Source: Neolewinella agarilytica (GTDB lineage: Bacteria; Bacteroidota; Bacteroidia; Chitinophagales; Saprospiraceae). Taken from it: DNA of 64,000 bases. The position numbers and the translations under genes are program-made. The DNA lies in contig NZ_FOFB01000013.1 of assembly GCF_900110645.1 (NCBI RefSeq), positions 113,568 through 177,567 of the forward strand, written 5' to 3'. Shown one piece after another: positions 8,988-18,721 of this stretch (its first letter is position 1; each line of letters opens with the position of its first letter). The notes under the pieces were generated by a model. That model did no database searches. It was not told the origin of the DNA and saw only the letters and a program-made list of their open reading frames with translations.

Positions 8988-9283
8988 CCGGACCCTCAAA
9001 GGAATTGGCTGCCTCGCCTTCGGCTACGGGCCAATACCTTCGAGGTCCTAGGATAAATCCTGCAGTATAAGGACCTCGAAGGTACCCAGCACGAAGCGGA
9101 GCGGAGGACTGGGTTCCTTCGAGGGTCCGGTCCGGCAACGGTATTCAGCTACCTCAAAAGCATTTTACAAGAGGGCTAAATACCTTCGAGGTATAACAGG
9201 AGGTCCGGGAAAACAAAGCCGGACCCTCAAAGGAATTGGCTGCCTCGCCTTCGGCTACGGGCCAATACCTTCGAGGTCCTAGG
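8988..9283. repeat. REP-like palindrome cluster, left of the RAYT gene
   Basis: Three REP-like arms: 8988-9052, 9070-9130 and 9219-9283. Each is itself a hairpin. The clearest reads CCTCGAAGG-TA-CCCAG (9074-9089), loop, CTGGG-TT-CCTTCGAGG (9109-9124). The first two face each other around an 18 bp linker (ATAAATCCTGCAGTATAA), forming one complete BIME-like pair. A spacer with ACGGTATTCAGC separates the third arm, which faces the RAYT gene. The outer ends carry CCGGACCCTC or its complement. Confidence 0.85.
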
Positions 9284-9291
9284 AAATAAAT

Positions 9292-9888
9292 CTAAATTTC
9301 CAGATCCCCATCATTGAATAATAAGTCCTCTATTTCATGAGCGGCAACAAAAGCATCAATACCGCCAAATTTATCCCAAAGAATATCCCTGGCTAGAAAT
9401 GTGGACATCATTGGTGTAGTTAATTCATGAAAAGATGTCCATGGGTATTCTTCTAATCCTCGACAATAGCCGTGTTTAATTGGATTTCTGTGAGTGTAAA
9501 GAACAACGTTCTTAAAATAACGCAAATCCATGACTTCCTGTCGCTCAAAACTTCGTTCGAACAAGCCGCTTACCGTTCGGTATTTTCCATTGAAATATTT
9601 CGCATATGCATTTTGCAAATGGCTGAACTGACGGCCGATTCTTCTCTCGTCGGTTAAAAACCATTCCTCTAGTTCTGTTCTACCTTTAATACAAACTACC
9701 AAATGAAAATGGTCCTCCATTAATGCATAAGAAAATAAGGAACCGACAGGCAGGACGTATTTCCTAAGTAAATTCAAGAATCGCTTAAAATCTTGCTCTT
9801 CCTTGAAAATAGTACGTCTATTCACTCCCCGATTAAATATGTGATAGTACTTCGATGGGGAAATGGTTGTTTTTTGCTTTTGAGGCAT
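9292..9888 (-). CDS. REP-associated tyrosine transposase (RAYT, Y1/IS200-like)
   Basis: A 198-residue Y1-type single-strand transposase, thought to act on REP palindromes. It opens with SPSKYYHIFNRGVNRRTIF, carries the HUH metal site as H60-F-H62 in MEDHFHLVV, and has the helix NAYAKYFNGKYRTVSGLFERSF with the candidate nucleophilic tyrosines Y95/Y98. YTHRNPIKHGYCRGLEEYPWTSF is the conserved C-terminal family block. It is intact, with no frameshift. It sits exactly where the linker of a REP pair should be and is flanked on both sides by REP arms, the hallmark of RAYT loci. Confidence 0.9.
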   Translation of the reverse strand: MPQKQKTTISPSKYYHIFNRGVNRRTIFKEEQDFKRFLNLLRKYVLPVGSLFSYALMEDHFHLVVCIKGRTELEEWFLTDERRIGRQFSHLQNAYAKYFNGKYRTVSGLFERSFERQEVMDLRYFKNVVLYTHRNPIKHGYCRGLEEYPWTSFHELTTPMMSTFLARDILWDKFGGIDAFVAAHEIEDLLFNDGDLEI

Positions 9889-9908
9889 GATGTAGCAACT
9901 AATGATCC

Positions 9909-10200
9909 AGGACCTCGAAGGTACCCAGCACGAAGCGGAGCGGAGGACTGGGTTCCTTTGAGGGTTCGGTCCGGCAACGGTATTCAGCTACCTCAAAAGC
10001 ATTTTACAAGAGGGCTAAATATCTTCGAGGTATAACAGGAGGTCCGGGAAAACAAGGCCGGACCCTCAAAGGAATTGGCTGCCTCGCCTTCGGCTACGGG
10101 CCAATACCTTCGAGGTTCTAGGATAAATCCTGCAGTATAAGGACCTCGAAGGTACCCAGCACGAAGCGAATCGGAGGACTGGGTTCCTTTGAGGGTCCGG
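9909..10200. repeat. REP-like palindrome cluster, right of the RAYT gene
   Basis: Three more arms: 9909-9970, 10058-10122 and 10140-10200. The 214 bp at 9909-10122 repeat 9070-9283 in direct orientation with only about half a dozen differences by eye. The last two arms again flank the ATAAATCCTGCAGTATAA linker. The final arm ends 59 bp before the start of the Asp-box protein gene. Confidence 0.85.
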
Positions 10201-10259
10201 GCTTCTATAGAAAAACTCTCCACCACGCCGTAACTTCACCCTCACACCCAATACAAACC

Positions 10260-13200
10260 ATGCTCCTCCGCCACTTTCTCCTCTTCGGCTGCCTTTTACT
10301 CAGCAGCACCCTTTTCGCTCAGTCTGAAACGAATCCAAAATCCAAACTCGACGCCGTAAAATACCGCCACGTAGGCCCCTTCCGGGGAGGCCGGGCCAAC
10401 GATGCGGTTGGCGTTCCGGGCGATCCGATGACCTACTACATGGGTAATACCGGCGGCGGCGTTTGGAAGACAGAAGACGCGGGGCAGCACTGGAGCAACA
10501 TCTCCGACGGTTTCTTCGGCTCCAGCTCCATCGGTGCACTGGCCGTTGCGGCCAGCAACCCCAACATCGTCTACTGCGGTACGGGCGAACACGCCGTGCG
10601 GGGTGTGATGACTTCCTCCGGAGACGGCGTCTATAAATCAACCGATGCCGGTAAAACCTGGAAGAAGATCGGGCTGGAGAACAGTCGCCACATCGCCCGC
10701 ATCGTGGTGCATCCTACGGATGAAGACATCGTCTACGTCGCCGTGCAGGGCTCCCTGTACGGCCCGTCTAAGGAGCGAGGTATTTACAAAACGACTGATG
10801 GCGGTAAGAACTGGAAGCAAATTCTGGCCGTCGACGAGCGAACAGGCTGCTCAGAGCTGAGCATGGTAACCAGCAATCCGCTCATCCTCTACGCCACCAT
10901 GTGGGAATACGGACGCAAGCCCTGGCAGGTCATCAGCGGAGGCCCGGGCAGCGGGGTTTATAAAAGCACCGACGGTGGTGAGAGCTGGAATAAAATTCAG
11001 GACGGCCTGCCGAAAGAACTGGGAAAAATGGCGATCTCGGTCGCTCAGAGTAATCCGGACAAAGTCTACCTGCTGGCAGAGTCCGACTCCGAAAAACAGT
11101 TAGGTGGTCTGTTTGTGTCCAACGATGCTGGCGGCAGCTGGTCGCGAGTTAGTGGAGACCATCGCCTGATCCAACGCGCCTGGTACTACATCGAGGTCTT
11201 TGCTGACCCGAATAACGAAAACACGGTTTACGTACTGAGCGCGCCGATGCTAAAATCCATTGACGGCGGTAAAAACTGGGAGGTGATGTCTGGTCCTCAC
11301 GGCGATTATCACAATCTATGGATCAACCCTAAGAACTCGAAGAACATGGTCGTAACCGACGATGGAGGCTGTGGCATCACCTATAATGGCGGCAAGAGCT
11401 GGTCTCGGCAAGACAATATGCCTACGGTACAGATTTACCGCCTGAACGTAGACAACCATTTCCCTTACCGCCTATATGGCGGTCAGCAAGACAATACTTC
11501 CGTCCGGCTGGAAAGCCGGGACCTGAGGGGCGGTGGCATTGGCCCGCGTGCCATGACGCCTTCCGCCGGAGGGGAGAGTGCCTTTCTGGCCTTTGACCCT
11601 GATGACCCAAGCTACGTGCTCGGTGGCAGTTACCTGGGCACCATCGGTTCACTGGATACCAAGACGAGTACTTACACCAACATCATGTCATCGCCCATTC
11701 AATACCTTGCGCTTGATGCCAAAGACATGAAGTACCGCTTCAACTGGAACGCGCCCATTATCTGGTCACAGCATGAGCCGAACACTTATTACCATGCTGC
11801 ACAAGTCCTGCTTCGCACCCGCGACCGCGGCAAAAGCTGGGAAGAGGTATCGCCTGATCTGACACGTAACGAAAAAGAGAAACAGGGCAAGGGCGGAGTT
11901 CCCTATACCAACGAATCGGTTGGAGCCGAAAGCTATGGCACCATTGCCTACGTTATGGAGTCTCCCCACGAGAAAGGGGTGATCTGGACGGGTAGCGACG
12001 ACGGGCTCGTTCAACTCACCCGCGATGGTGGCAAAAACTGGAAAAATGTTACTCCCACCGGCCTGGCGGAATGCCTGGTTAACGCCATTGAGGTCTCCCC
12101 ACACGATCCAGCAACGGCTTACATCGCCACTACCCGCTATAAATTCGATGATCATAAGCCAGGGCTTTACGTTACTCACAATTACGGTAAGAGTTGGTCG
12201 GCCATCAACGCTGGCATTCCTGATGGCGCCTTCACGCGCGTCATTCGTGAAGATGACAAGGTGAAAGACCTCCTCTTCGCTGGCACGGAAACCGGCGTCT
12301 ATGTCTCCCAAAACGGCGGCAAACAATGGGACGCCCTGCAACTGAACCTTCCCGTGACACCGATTACGGATATGGCCGTTCGCCACGACGACCTCATTCT
12401 CTCTACTGCTGGCCGTGGCTTCTGGATTCTGGATGATCTTGGTCTGATCCGTCAGCGCCCGGCACCTAAAAGCAGTATGCACCTGTACGATCCGGAGCCA
12501 GCTGCTCTGGTGGGTGGATACAGTCAGCTAAATGGTAATAACCCTGGATTCAAAGGAAGCCACCCTCTACGCGGTGTTAACCCCGCTAACGGCCTGGTGA
12601 TCTACTATCAATTACCTGCGGAAAAAGACAGCAGCGAATTAATGCTGGAGATCAGGGATGGTAACGGAGAGCTGATACGCAGCTTTTCGTCTGTAGCTAC
12701 GGGCTTCTCCCCCTGGGATGGTGGCCCCGGCCGCCCGGCTACCCTTTCCGCTAAACCGGGTTTGAACCGATTCGTCTGGGATTTACGCCATGCTCCTCTG
12801 ATTGGTGTCAACCAGGTCTATATCGAGGGGAGTTACCGGGGGCACAAAGTTCCCGCAGGCGACTACCAGCTGATACTGAAGAGAGGCTCCACAACAAGGT
12901 CAACAACGGCAGAAGTTCTCCCCCATCCGCTTCTGAAAGTTGAACCTGAGGCAGCAATAGCCTATGACAAGCACCTCAAGGGCATGGCCGCTGAACTTAA
13001 TAAGATGCATCTGTTGACCAATCAGCTTTTCAGCGCAGCGCAGCAATTATCAGCTGCCACCAAAAAGTTACCAAAATCCATGGATGCTGATCAATTGCGT
13101 AAACAGGCTGCGGCCCTTTCCAAAGAATTAAAGGCATGGGATGAGCTTATGGTTCAGCGCAAATCCAAAGCTTACGATGACGTTGAAAATTACGTAAATG

Positions 13201-13406
13201 GCTTCACGGCTGACTATCTGTTCCTCTTGAACCAGAGCGAAAACAACATTGGTCAGATTGGCGAGCCTTCCTTAAACCGTATGCAGGAATTAAATGCTCA
13301 ATGGGCCAAATATGAGCAGACCGGAGAGGTGCTGATGGAGCGCCTCGAGGCTTTCAATAAGCGCTTATGGGCGATGGGAGTCGGGGCGATCCAGGTGAAA
13401 GATTAA
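10260..13406 (+). CDS. Secreted sortilin/VPS10-like Asp-box propeller protein
   Basis: 1048 residues with a clear signal peptide ([21 protein letters not shown]). The first 750 residues carry ten or more Asp-box (BNR) repeats of the form S/T-x-D-x-G-x-x-W, for example [36 protein letters not shown] and LTRDGGKNW, which build the ten-bladed propeller of the sortilin/WD40-YVTN-BNR group. The remainder is a beta-rich domain followed by a helical tail. Databases often label relatives 'glycosyl hydrolase', but no sialidase catalytic set is recognisable, so an enzymatic role is not claimed. There is no T9SS sorting domain. The promoter must lie in the 59 bp after the REP cluster or within it. Confidence 0.85.
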   Translation: MLLRHFLLFGCLLLSSTLFAQSETNPKSKLDAVKYRHVGPFRGGRANDAVGVPGDPMTYYMGNTGGGVWKTEDAGQHWSNISDGFFGSSSIGALAVAASNPNIVYCGTGEHAVRGVMTSSGDGVYKSTDAGKTWKKIGLENSRHIARIVVHPTDEDIVYVAVQGSLYGPSKERGIYKTTDGGKNWKQILAVDERTGCSELSMVTSNPLILYATMWEYGRKPWQVISGGPGSGVYKSTDGGESWNKIQDGLPKELGKMAISVAQSNPDKVYLLAESDSEKQLGGLFVSNDAGGSWSRVSGDHRLIQRAWYYIEVFADPNNENTVYVLSAPMLKSIDGGKNWEVMSGPHGDYHNLWINPKNSKNMVVTDDGGCGITYNGGKSWSRQDNMPTVQIYRLNVDNHFPYRLYGGQQDNTSVRLESRDLRGGGIGPRAMTPSAGGESAFLAFDPDDPSYVLGGSYLGTIGSLDTKTSTYTNIMSSPIQYLALDAKDMKYRFNWNAPIIWSQHEPNTYYHAAQVLLRTRDRGKSWEEVSPDLTRNEKEKQGKGGVPYTNESVGAESYGTIAYVMESPHEKGVIWTGSDDGLVQLTRDGGKNWKNVTPTGLAECLVNAIEVSPHDPATAYIATTRYKFDDHKPGLYVTHNYGKSWSAINAGIPDGAFTRVIREDDKVKDLLFAGTETGVYVSQNGGKQWDALQLNLPVTPITDMAVRHDDLILSTAGRGFWILDDLGLIRQRPAPKSSMHLYDPEPAALVGGYSQLNGNNPGFKGSHPLRGVNPANGLVIYYQLPAEKDSSELMLEIRDGNGELIRSFSSVATGFSPWDGGPGRPATLSAKPGLNRFVWDLRHAPLIGVNQVYIEGSYRGHKVPAGDYQLILKRGSTTRSTTAEVLPHPLLKVEPEAAIAYDKHLKGMAAELNKMHLLTNQLFSAAQQLSAATKKLPKSMDADQLRKQAAALSKELKAWDELMVQRKSKAYDDVENYVNGFTADYLFLLNQSENNIGQIGEPSLNRMQELNAQWAKYEQTGEVLMERLEAFNKRLWAMGVGAIQVKD

Positions 13407-13449
13407 GCTTACAAATCGTAACAAGCATTTAAATTAATTGGGCTACTTG

Positions 13450-13484
13450 CCTTTAAATATACCCAGCAAGCCTATATTTAAGGG
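13450..13484 (+). other. A+T-rich hairpin between two genes
   Basis: CCTTTAAATATA (13450-13461) pairs with TATATTTAAGGG (13473-13484) with one mismatch, loop of 11. It could end transcription of the Asp-box gene or shape the start of the small frame that begins in its right arm. TATATTTA also resembles a -7 box with one mismatch. Confidence 0.4.
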
Positions 13485-13681
13485 TGACTAAGAAAAAAAA
13501 CATCCAAACTAACACTAAGCGAATTGAGCAGGAAGACAAAAATCTTCTTGAGTTTTTCCTTACCGAAGTATTCATCAAAAGTATGGTGCAGGGCGTAAGC
13601 CACGTAGCCGGCGGTATCGCCCAGCCGTTTGTTCGCCCTACTATACCGCCTCGAACATCAGACTCCCCTCCAGCTCCGTAA
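13484..13681 (+). CDS. Small hypothetical protein, GTG start (doubtful)
   Basis: A 65-residue frame: a lysine/asparagine-rich N-terminus, an amphipathic stretch LLEFFLTEVFIKSMVQGV, and a proline-rich tail. The only early start is GTG at 13484, inside a hairpin arm. Its last 41 bp overlap the 3' end of smc on the other strand. The composition looks protein-like, but no family is recognised and the overlap counts against it. Confidence 0.3.
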   Translation: MTKKKNIQTNTKRIEQEDKNLLEFFLTEVFIKSMVQGVSHVAGGIAQPFVRPTIPPRTSDSPPAP

Positions 13682-16600
13682 ACTGAACGGGTAGCACACC
13701 ACTACCCTGCTGCTCATTGGTATACACACCATAGATGGTATCCACGGCTTCCATGGTGAGCTTATTGTGGGTCACGATGATGAACTGGCTCTCTTTGGAG
13801 AACTTCTTAATGATCTTGTTGAATTTGGCAATGTTGGCATCGTCCAGCGGAGCATCGACCTCATCGAAAATACAGAACGGGGCCGGCTTCAACAGGTAAA
13901 GCGCGAAGAGCAGGGCCGTAGCCGTAAGCGTCTTCTCACCACCGGAAAGCTGGCTGATGGTCGTAGGCCGTTTGCCCTTGGGCTTGGCAACGATTTCAAT
14001 CTTCGATTCAAGCGGGTTTTCCGGATCCAGCAGGATAAGATCACAGTTGTCATCCTCGGTGAAGAGGCTACGGAACACATCGATGAAGTAGGTCCGGACC
14101 TGCTCGAAGGCTTTAAGAAACTGTACCGTAGCGGTTTCTTCTATTTCTTTGATCGTTTTGATCAGGGTTTCCTTGGCGCTCACGATATCATCCCGTTGTT
14201 TGGTGATCGTATCGTGGCGTTCCTTCATTTCGTCGTAGGCTTCAACGGCCATCGGATTGATCTCGCCGTAGTTACCAATGCGCCCGCGTAAGCGATCCAC
14301 TTTCATTTCCAGGTCCCCAACGGCACCTACCCATTCTTCAATTTCCATCTGCCCCAGTTCTTCGAGGCCAATGTTAAACTCGATCTTGAGCCGTTCCGCC
14401 AGACCGTTAATCTTGAATTTGATATCAGTAAACTTCTCCTTGAGCTGATTAACAAGAATCTGTCCGTCCTGCCGGCGGCGGTTTTCCCGCCGCAGGTCAT
14501 CCTCCATAGCGTTAATGGTCGTTCGGGCAGAGAAGTAATCCGACTCGGCAGTGTTGAGTGTTTCCTGGTAGGCCGTGCGATCCGCGTACATCTTCTCCAG
14601 GTTTTTCGCCTGAAGTTTCTCCTGCTCCTCAAACTGCAGGCTCTCTTTGGCCAGCTTTTCGAGCTGCTCTTTATTGGTGCTATCCAAATCTGCCAGCTCT
14701 TTGAGTCGGTTACGGCGGAAGGTCACTTCCTGTTCCAGTGTCTGCACCAGGTTCTGCTGGCGGATGAAGTTGATGTTTTCTTCGTTGTAAGCTGCACTGG
14801 CGGCACTGAGTTGCTCACTTAGCTGCCGGTAATTTCCGTCGGTTCCCGCTAACTGCTCCCGGAGTGCTTCTACGGCGGCGGAAGCATTCTCCAGGTCTCG
14901 TTCAATCAGCGAGTTAGCCTTAACGATCTCCTTCACCTGCTTATCCAGCACATTGTTTTTCTCTTCCGTTTCCGTGAAGTAATTCGTGAAGCTTTCCACC
15001 CGGGCCTTCAGCGCTGCGCGCTTCTGCTGAAGACGGCTGAGTTCGCGCTGCTTCTCCTGAATGTCTTTATCGACGCGGCGTTGCCGCAGCTCGTTGAGCT
15101 TATTGCGCTCTTTGTAGAGATCCTTCTCAATGGCACGCGCTTGCTCCTCAGCGGCAGCGATGGCTTTTTCCAGAACCTCCAGGTTCTTCTTCCGACCAAT
15201 TTTCTTTCCTTCAAAGAGACCAACCGAACCGCCACTGACCGAATATGGGCGGCGAATGAAACGACCGCTGCGGGTCAGGACCGTCAGCCCTTCGGCGGGT
15301 TGCTCCGGCAGCTTATCCTCATCCGTCACCAAGACGTTGTGCAGTAGATGATCCAACAGAGGCTGAAAGACTTTGTCCACTTTCACGACGTCCGTCGCCG
15401 GGCGGGTTCCACCGGGGAGGAGCGCTACCCCACCCTGATATTTCGGGATGGCGTCCAGCAAGAAGAAATTAGCCTTGCCTTTCTGGCTTTTGCTCAATAG
15501 AGCAATCGCTTCCCGGGCTTCGCTGGCATCCGCTACGACATAGTAGTTCAGTACACCTTCCAGGTAATTCTCGATGGCGACACGATAGTCCTGATCCACC
15601 AACACCAGATCCGACAGCAATTGAGGGTCTTCTTTCCACTGCTTACTCTGGCTCAGAAAGCGGATGGACTCGGGGAAGCCCTCCAGGCTATCAATCATGC
15701 TTTTAGTAAGCTTGAATTCGTTGCGGCGGGCATCCAGTCCACGATTTATTTTGCTCTGCTCGTTCTGCAGTGCTTCAACGGCTTCCGTGGCTTCTTCCAG
15801 GGCTTCGCGGCGTTCGGTTTCTGCTTGCTCTAGTTTTTCAAGAGCGAGCAATTCCTTTTCCTCTTCGGCTTCCAGCTCTTTGAGGGAAGCTTCCAGGCTG
15901 TCTTTTTCACCGCGACGATCATCCATCTCGCCAGCATTTCTTTCGATCTGGAAGCGAAAGTTTTCCACCTTATTACCGTTGATCGCCCGGTTCTTTTCCA
16001 GTTCAAAGATCTTTCTTTCTTCTTCCTGCTGTTGTTTCAGGCCTTCCTCCAGGCGTCCCTTAATGGATTCATGCCCGCTACGGATTTCCTTCAGGGCTTC
16101 TTCTGCGGCGGAGAGCGAAGTCTGCCGCTCGGTTTCCTTCGCTTTCTCTTCTTCAATTTGAGCTACCATCCGGTCAATCTGCCCGGTGTAGTCCGTCAGT
16201 TGGCCAGTGGCGGTTGCGATATCCTGCTGCAGTTTCTCCGTCTGGCGGCGTACGAAGGTCTTCCGCTGCGCCAGCATTTGCTTTTCATTCTCCAGCCCAC
16301 GAAGCTCATTGACCAACTCGTTGAGTTTCTTCTGTCGCTCGCCGAGTAGTTTCTCTTTATCGACGTGCTTTTTACGCTCTTCTTCCAGCGTAGCCTCCAG
16401 CTGGCGAATCTTTACGTCTACGTTCCTGTACTGGTCTTCGGCAGTTGTGATTTCGCTTTTCAGCTTACCGTAATCTGCGCGCAGAGCAGAAACTTTCACC
16501 TGAGTCAGCTGCAGGCTCAAACCTTTGTATTGTTCCTTGAGTTCCAGATAACGACGGGCACGCTTAGCCTGTTTCTCCAGGCTGACGAGGTTGTTGTTAA

Positions 16601-17192
16601 TCTCGTGCAGCAAATCCTCAATCCGGTCCAGGTCACCTTCCGTATTCTTGAGCTTATTGAGTGTTTCTCGCTTGCGGGCTTTGTATTTGCTTACACCAGC
16701 GGCCTGCTCAAACATTCTCCGACGGCTGTTATCCTTATCTGCCAGGATGTCATCCACCATACCCAGAGCAATGATGGCGTAGGAGTTTGAGCCAATTCCG
16801 GTATCGAGCAGTAAGCTGGTAATGTCCTTCAAACGGCACTGGACACCGTTCAGGCGGTATTCTGAGTCTCCACTGCGGTAGAGCATCCGGGTGATCGTCA
16901 CTGATCCGTACTCCGTTGGGAGTAGGCCTTTGTCATTGTCAAAAGTCAGACTGACACTCGCCAGATTGCCCGCTTTCTTCTTCTTGGTACCGTTGAAGAT
17001 TACGGAACTCATCTTATCCAGTCGTAGTTCCCGACCTTTCTGCTCACCCAATACCCAGCGTATGGCATCAACGATATTGGATTTCCCGGAGCCGTTAGGG
17101 CCCACGATACCGATCACGTCCTCGTCAAAATTGACGACCGTCTGATTGGCGAAGCTTTTAAAGCCCTTTATTTCGAGTTGGCGTAAGCGCAT
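13641..17192 (-). CDS. smc: Chromosome partition protein SMC
   Basis: ATPase that organises and segregates the chromosome, normally with ScpA and ScpB. The 1183 residues show the full plan: N-terminal Walker A GPNGSGKSN (residues 31-39), a long coiled coil, a hinge (about 510-680, beginning GFPESIRFLSQ), a second coiled coil, then the ABC signature LSGGEKTLTATALLFALY and Walker B FCIFDEVDAPLDD near the C-terminus. Both ATPase halves are intact. No scpA or scpB lies in the window. A TACCTTCG (-7-like) ends only 9 bp before the ATG, implying a very short leader if it is used. Confidence 0.97.
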   Translation of the reverse strand: MRLRQLEIKGFKSFANQTVVNFDEDVIGIVGPNGSGKSNIVDAIRWVLGEQKGRELRLDKMSSVIFNGTKKKKAGNLASVSLTFDNDKGLLPTEYGSVTITRMLYRSGDSEYRLNGVQCRLKDITSLLLDTGIGSNSYAIIALGMVDDILADKDNSRRRMFEQAAGVSKYKARKRETLNKLKNTEGDLDRIEDLLHEINNNLVSLEKQAKRARRYLELKEQYKGLSLQLTQVKVSALRADYGKLKSEITTAEDQYRNVDVKIRQLEATLEEERKKHVDKEKLLGERQKKLNELVNELRGLENEKQMLAQRKTFVRRQTEKLQQDIATATGQLTDYTGQIDRMVAQIEEEKAKETERQTSLSAAEEALKEIRSGHESIKGRLEEGLKQQQEEERKIFELEKNRAINGNKVENFRFQIERNAGEMDDRRGEKDSLEASLKELEAEEEKELLALEKLEQAETERREALEEATEAVEALQNEQSKINRGLDARRNEFKLTKSMIDSLEGFPESIRFLSQSKQWKEDPQLLSDLVLVDQDYRVAIENYLEGVLNYYVVADASEAREAIALLSKSQKGKANFFLLDAIPKYQGGVALLPGGTRPATDVVKVDKVFQPLLDHLLHNVLVTDEDKLPEQPAEGLTVLTRSGRFIRRPYSVSGGSVGLFEGKKIGRKKNLEVLEKAIAAAEEQARAIEKDLYKERNKLNELRQRRVDKDIQEKQRELSRLQQKRAALKARVESFTNYFTETEEKNNVLDKQVKEIVKANSLIERDLENASAAVEALREQLAGTDGNYRQLSEQLSAASAAYNEENINFIRQQNLVQTLEQEVTFRRNRLKELADLDSTNKEQLEKLAKESLQFEEQEKLQAKNLEKMYADRTAYQETLNTAESDYFSARTTINAMEDDLRRENRRRQDGQILVNQLKEKFTDIKFKINGLAERLKIEFNIGLEELGQMEIEEWVGAVGDLEMKVDRLRGRIGNYGEINPMAVEAYDEMKERHDTITKQRDDIVSAKETLIKTIKEIEETATVQFLKAFEQVRTYFIDVFRSLFTEDDNCDLILLDPENPLESKIEIVAKPKGKRPTTISQLSGGEKTLTATALLFALYLLKPAPFCIFDEVDAPLDDANIAKFNKIIKKFSKESQFIIVTHNKLTMEAVDTIYGVYTNEQQGSGVLPVQFTELEGSLMFEAV

Positions 17193-17455
17193 ATGAAAGG
17201 CGAAGGTAATTGGCTTCTGTCTTTCTTGGGTATTTTAAACAGGGTAGTTTTCCCGACGATTTCCACAGGGTTTTACACATTTTGCCCAAGGATGCTTGCT
17301 GAGCGTATCACTAACCCACGGGACCGCATGGCTATCATTAACTTACACCGGCAGTAAGTACAGGCAGGTGGGCAGTCATTTCAGGGCTATCCGGTTGGTG
17401 CCCATGCCACCAGGCAGAAGGAGGCCTTTTGGAGACAAAGCCTGCCCTGCTTTTA

Positions 17456-17520
17456 AACCTCCCCTTGCACCTGCGGCCGCGCCTCCATCCATACTCAGGT
17501 GGGCGCAGCCGCAGGTGCAA
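17456..17520. repeat. Inverted pair of the GCAGGTGCA-type dispersed repeat
   Basis: The C-arm CCCCTTGCACCTGCGGCC-GCGCC (17461-17483) and the G-arm GGGCGCAGCCGCAGGTGCAA (17501-17520) face each other across 17 bp. The pair lies in the 479 bp gap between the divergent smc and gpsA genes. The rest of that gap (17193-17455) shows no coding frame. Confidence 0.8.
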
Positions 17521-17639
17521 TGAAGGACTTCAGAGTGCAGGGAGTCCTGAGCGTGTTGTTTTTTTATCCGCAGAAACAATCTGGCATCTCCTCGATCAAG
17601 TTGAAAACCGATTCAAAAATTCTTTCCCCCCCAACGCCG

Positions 17640-17647
17640 TACCTTAG
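17640..17647 (+). promoter_or_regulatory. Possible -7 box of gpsA
   Basis: TACCTTAG, one mismatch from TAnnTTTG, 24 bp before the ATG. No -33 element is obvious. Confidence 0.3.
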
Positions 17648-17671
17648 AGCCGGAAAATCACCAACAGACGT

Positions 17672-18712
17672 ATGCCCCAGACAGAAACGGTAGGGATCAT
17701 CGGAGCCGGATCCTTCGGAACAGCCATGGCTAATCTGTTGGCACTCAACACTGATGTGCTGGTTTACAGCCGGAATCCGGAGTTGGTAGAACAGCTGAAA
17801 AAGGATCGTTTTCGCTTCGGGGTGCCCTTACACGAACGGGTGACGGTAATTAACGATTTTGAACAATTGGCGGACCGTTGTCAACTTATTCTGCCCATCG
17901 TTCCGTCCAATAATTTTCGGGAAATGATGCGCTCCGTGACGGATTACCTCACGCCCGGTCACGTACTGATCCACGGCACGAAGGGTTTTGACATTGGCGA
18001 TGTGGTGCTGGAAGACATCCCCAAGACCGGGATCGAGCGCCGGCAGGTACAAACCATGACGGAAGTAATTCTTGAAGAGAGCGTCGTGGTGCGTGTGGGT
18101 GCATTGACCGGTCCGAATCTGGCGCGGGAATTGTTAGACGGACAACCCTCCGCCTCCGTTATCGCCAGTAAATTCGACGAAGTCATTCAACGGGCTGATG
18201 CTGTCCTGAGCTCTCAACAGCTACACGTTTTCCATACGCATGATCTGCTGGGTGCAGAGCTTGCCGGCGTCCTTAAAAACGTTGTTGCGCTCGGGTCCGG
18301 CATCCTGAAAGGTCATGGTTTGGGCAAAAACATTCAGTCGATGCTCATTACCCGCGGCCTTCACGAAATGATCCACTTCGGGCGCGCTCTGGGCAGCAGC
18401 AACAAAGCCTTTTTAGGAACGGCAGGTATCGGAGACCTGATCGCCACGGCAACGTCCAGCAAAAGCCGGAACTATACCTTTGGCTACCGCATTGGTTGTG
18501 GTGAAAAACTGGAGGAGGTCCGCTCCACCAGCCAGGAGCTTGCCGAAGGCGTCCGAACCCTGATGATTACCCGTAACCTGGCCCGTGGCATGCGCCTCAG
18601 AGTTCCGATTACGGAGATGTTATACCGTATTGTTTTTGAAGATTTCCCCGTTAAAGATGCGATGGATTTCCTCATAACTTATCCGTACGAAATAGACGTA
18701 GACTTTTTATAA
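17672..18712 (+). CDS. gpsA: NAD(P)-dependent glycerol-3-phosphate dehydrogenase
   Basis: Reduces dihydroxyacetone phosphate to sn-glycerol 3-phosphate, the backbone of membrane phospholipids. The N-terminal dinucleotide fold is GIIGAGSFGTAMANLLA (residues 8-24); HGTKGFD and GPNLARELLDGQPSA cover the substrate side; the catalytic lysine lies in AGVLKNVVALGSGI; GTAGIGDLIATATSSKSRN is the conserved C-terminal block. 346 residues is normal. The next gene starts 9 bp after the stop, so the two are probably co-transcribed. Confidence 0.96.
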   Translation: MPQTETVGIIGAGSFGTAMANLLALNTDVLVYSRNPELVEQLKKDRFRFGVPLHERVTVINDFEQLADRCQLILPIVPSNNFREMMRSVTDYLTPGHVLIHGTKGFDIGDVVLEDIPKTGIERRQVQTMTEVILEESVVVRVGALTGPNLARELLDGQPSASVIASKFDEVIQRADAVLSSQQLHVFHTHDLLGAELAGVLKNVVALGSGILKGHGLGKNIQSMLITRGLHEMIHFGRALGSSNKAFLGTAGIGDLIATATSSKSRNYTFGYRIGCGEKLEEVRSTSQELAEGVRTLMITRNLARGMRLRVPITEMLYRIVFEDFPVKDAMDFLITYPYEIDVDFL

Positions 18713-18721
18713 GCTATTTAC

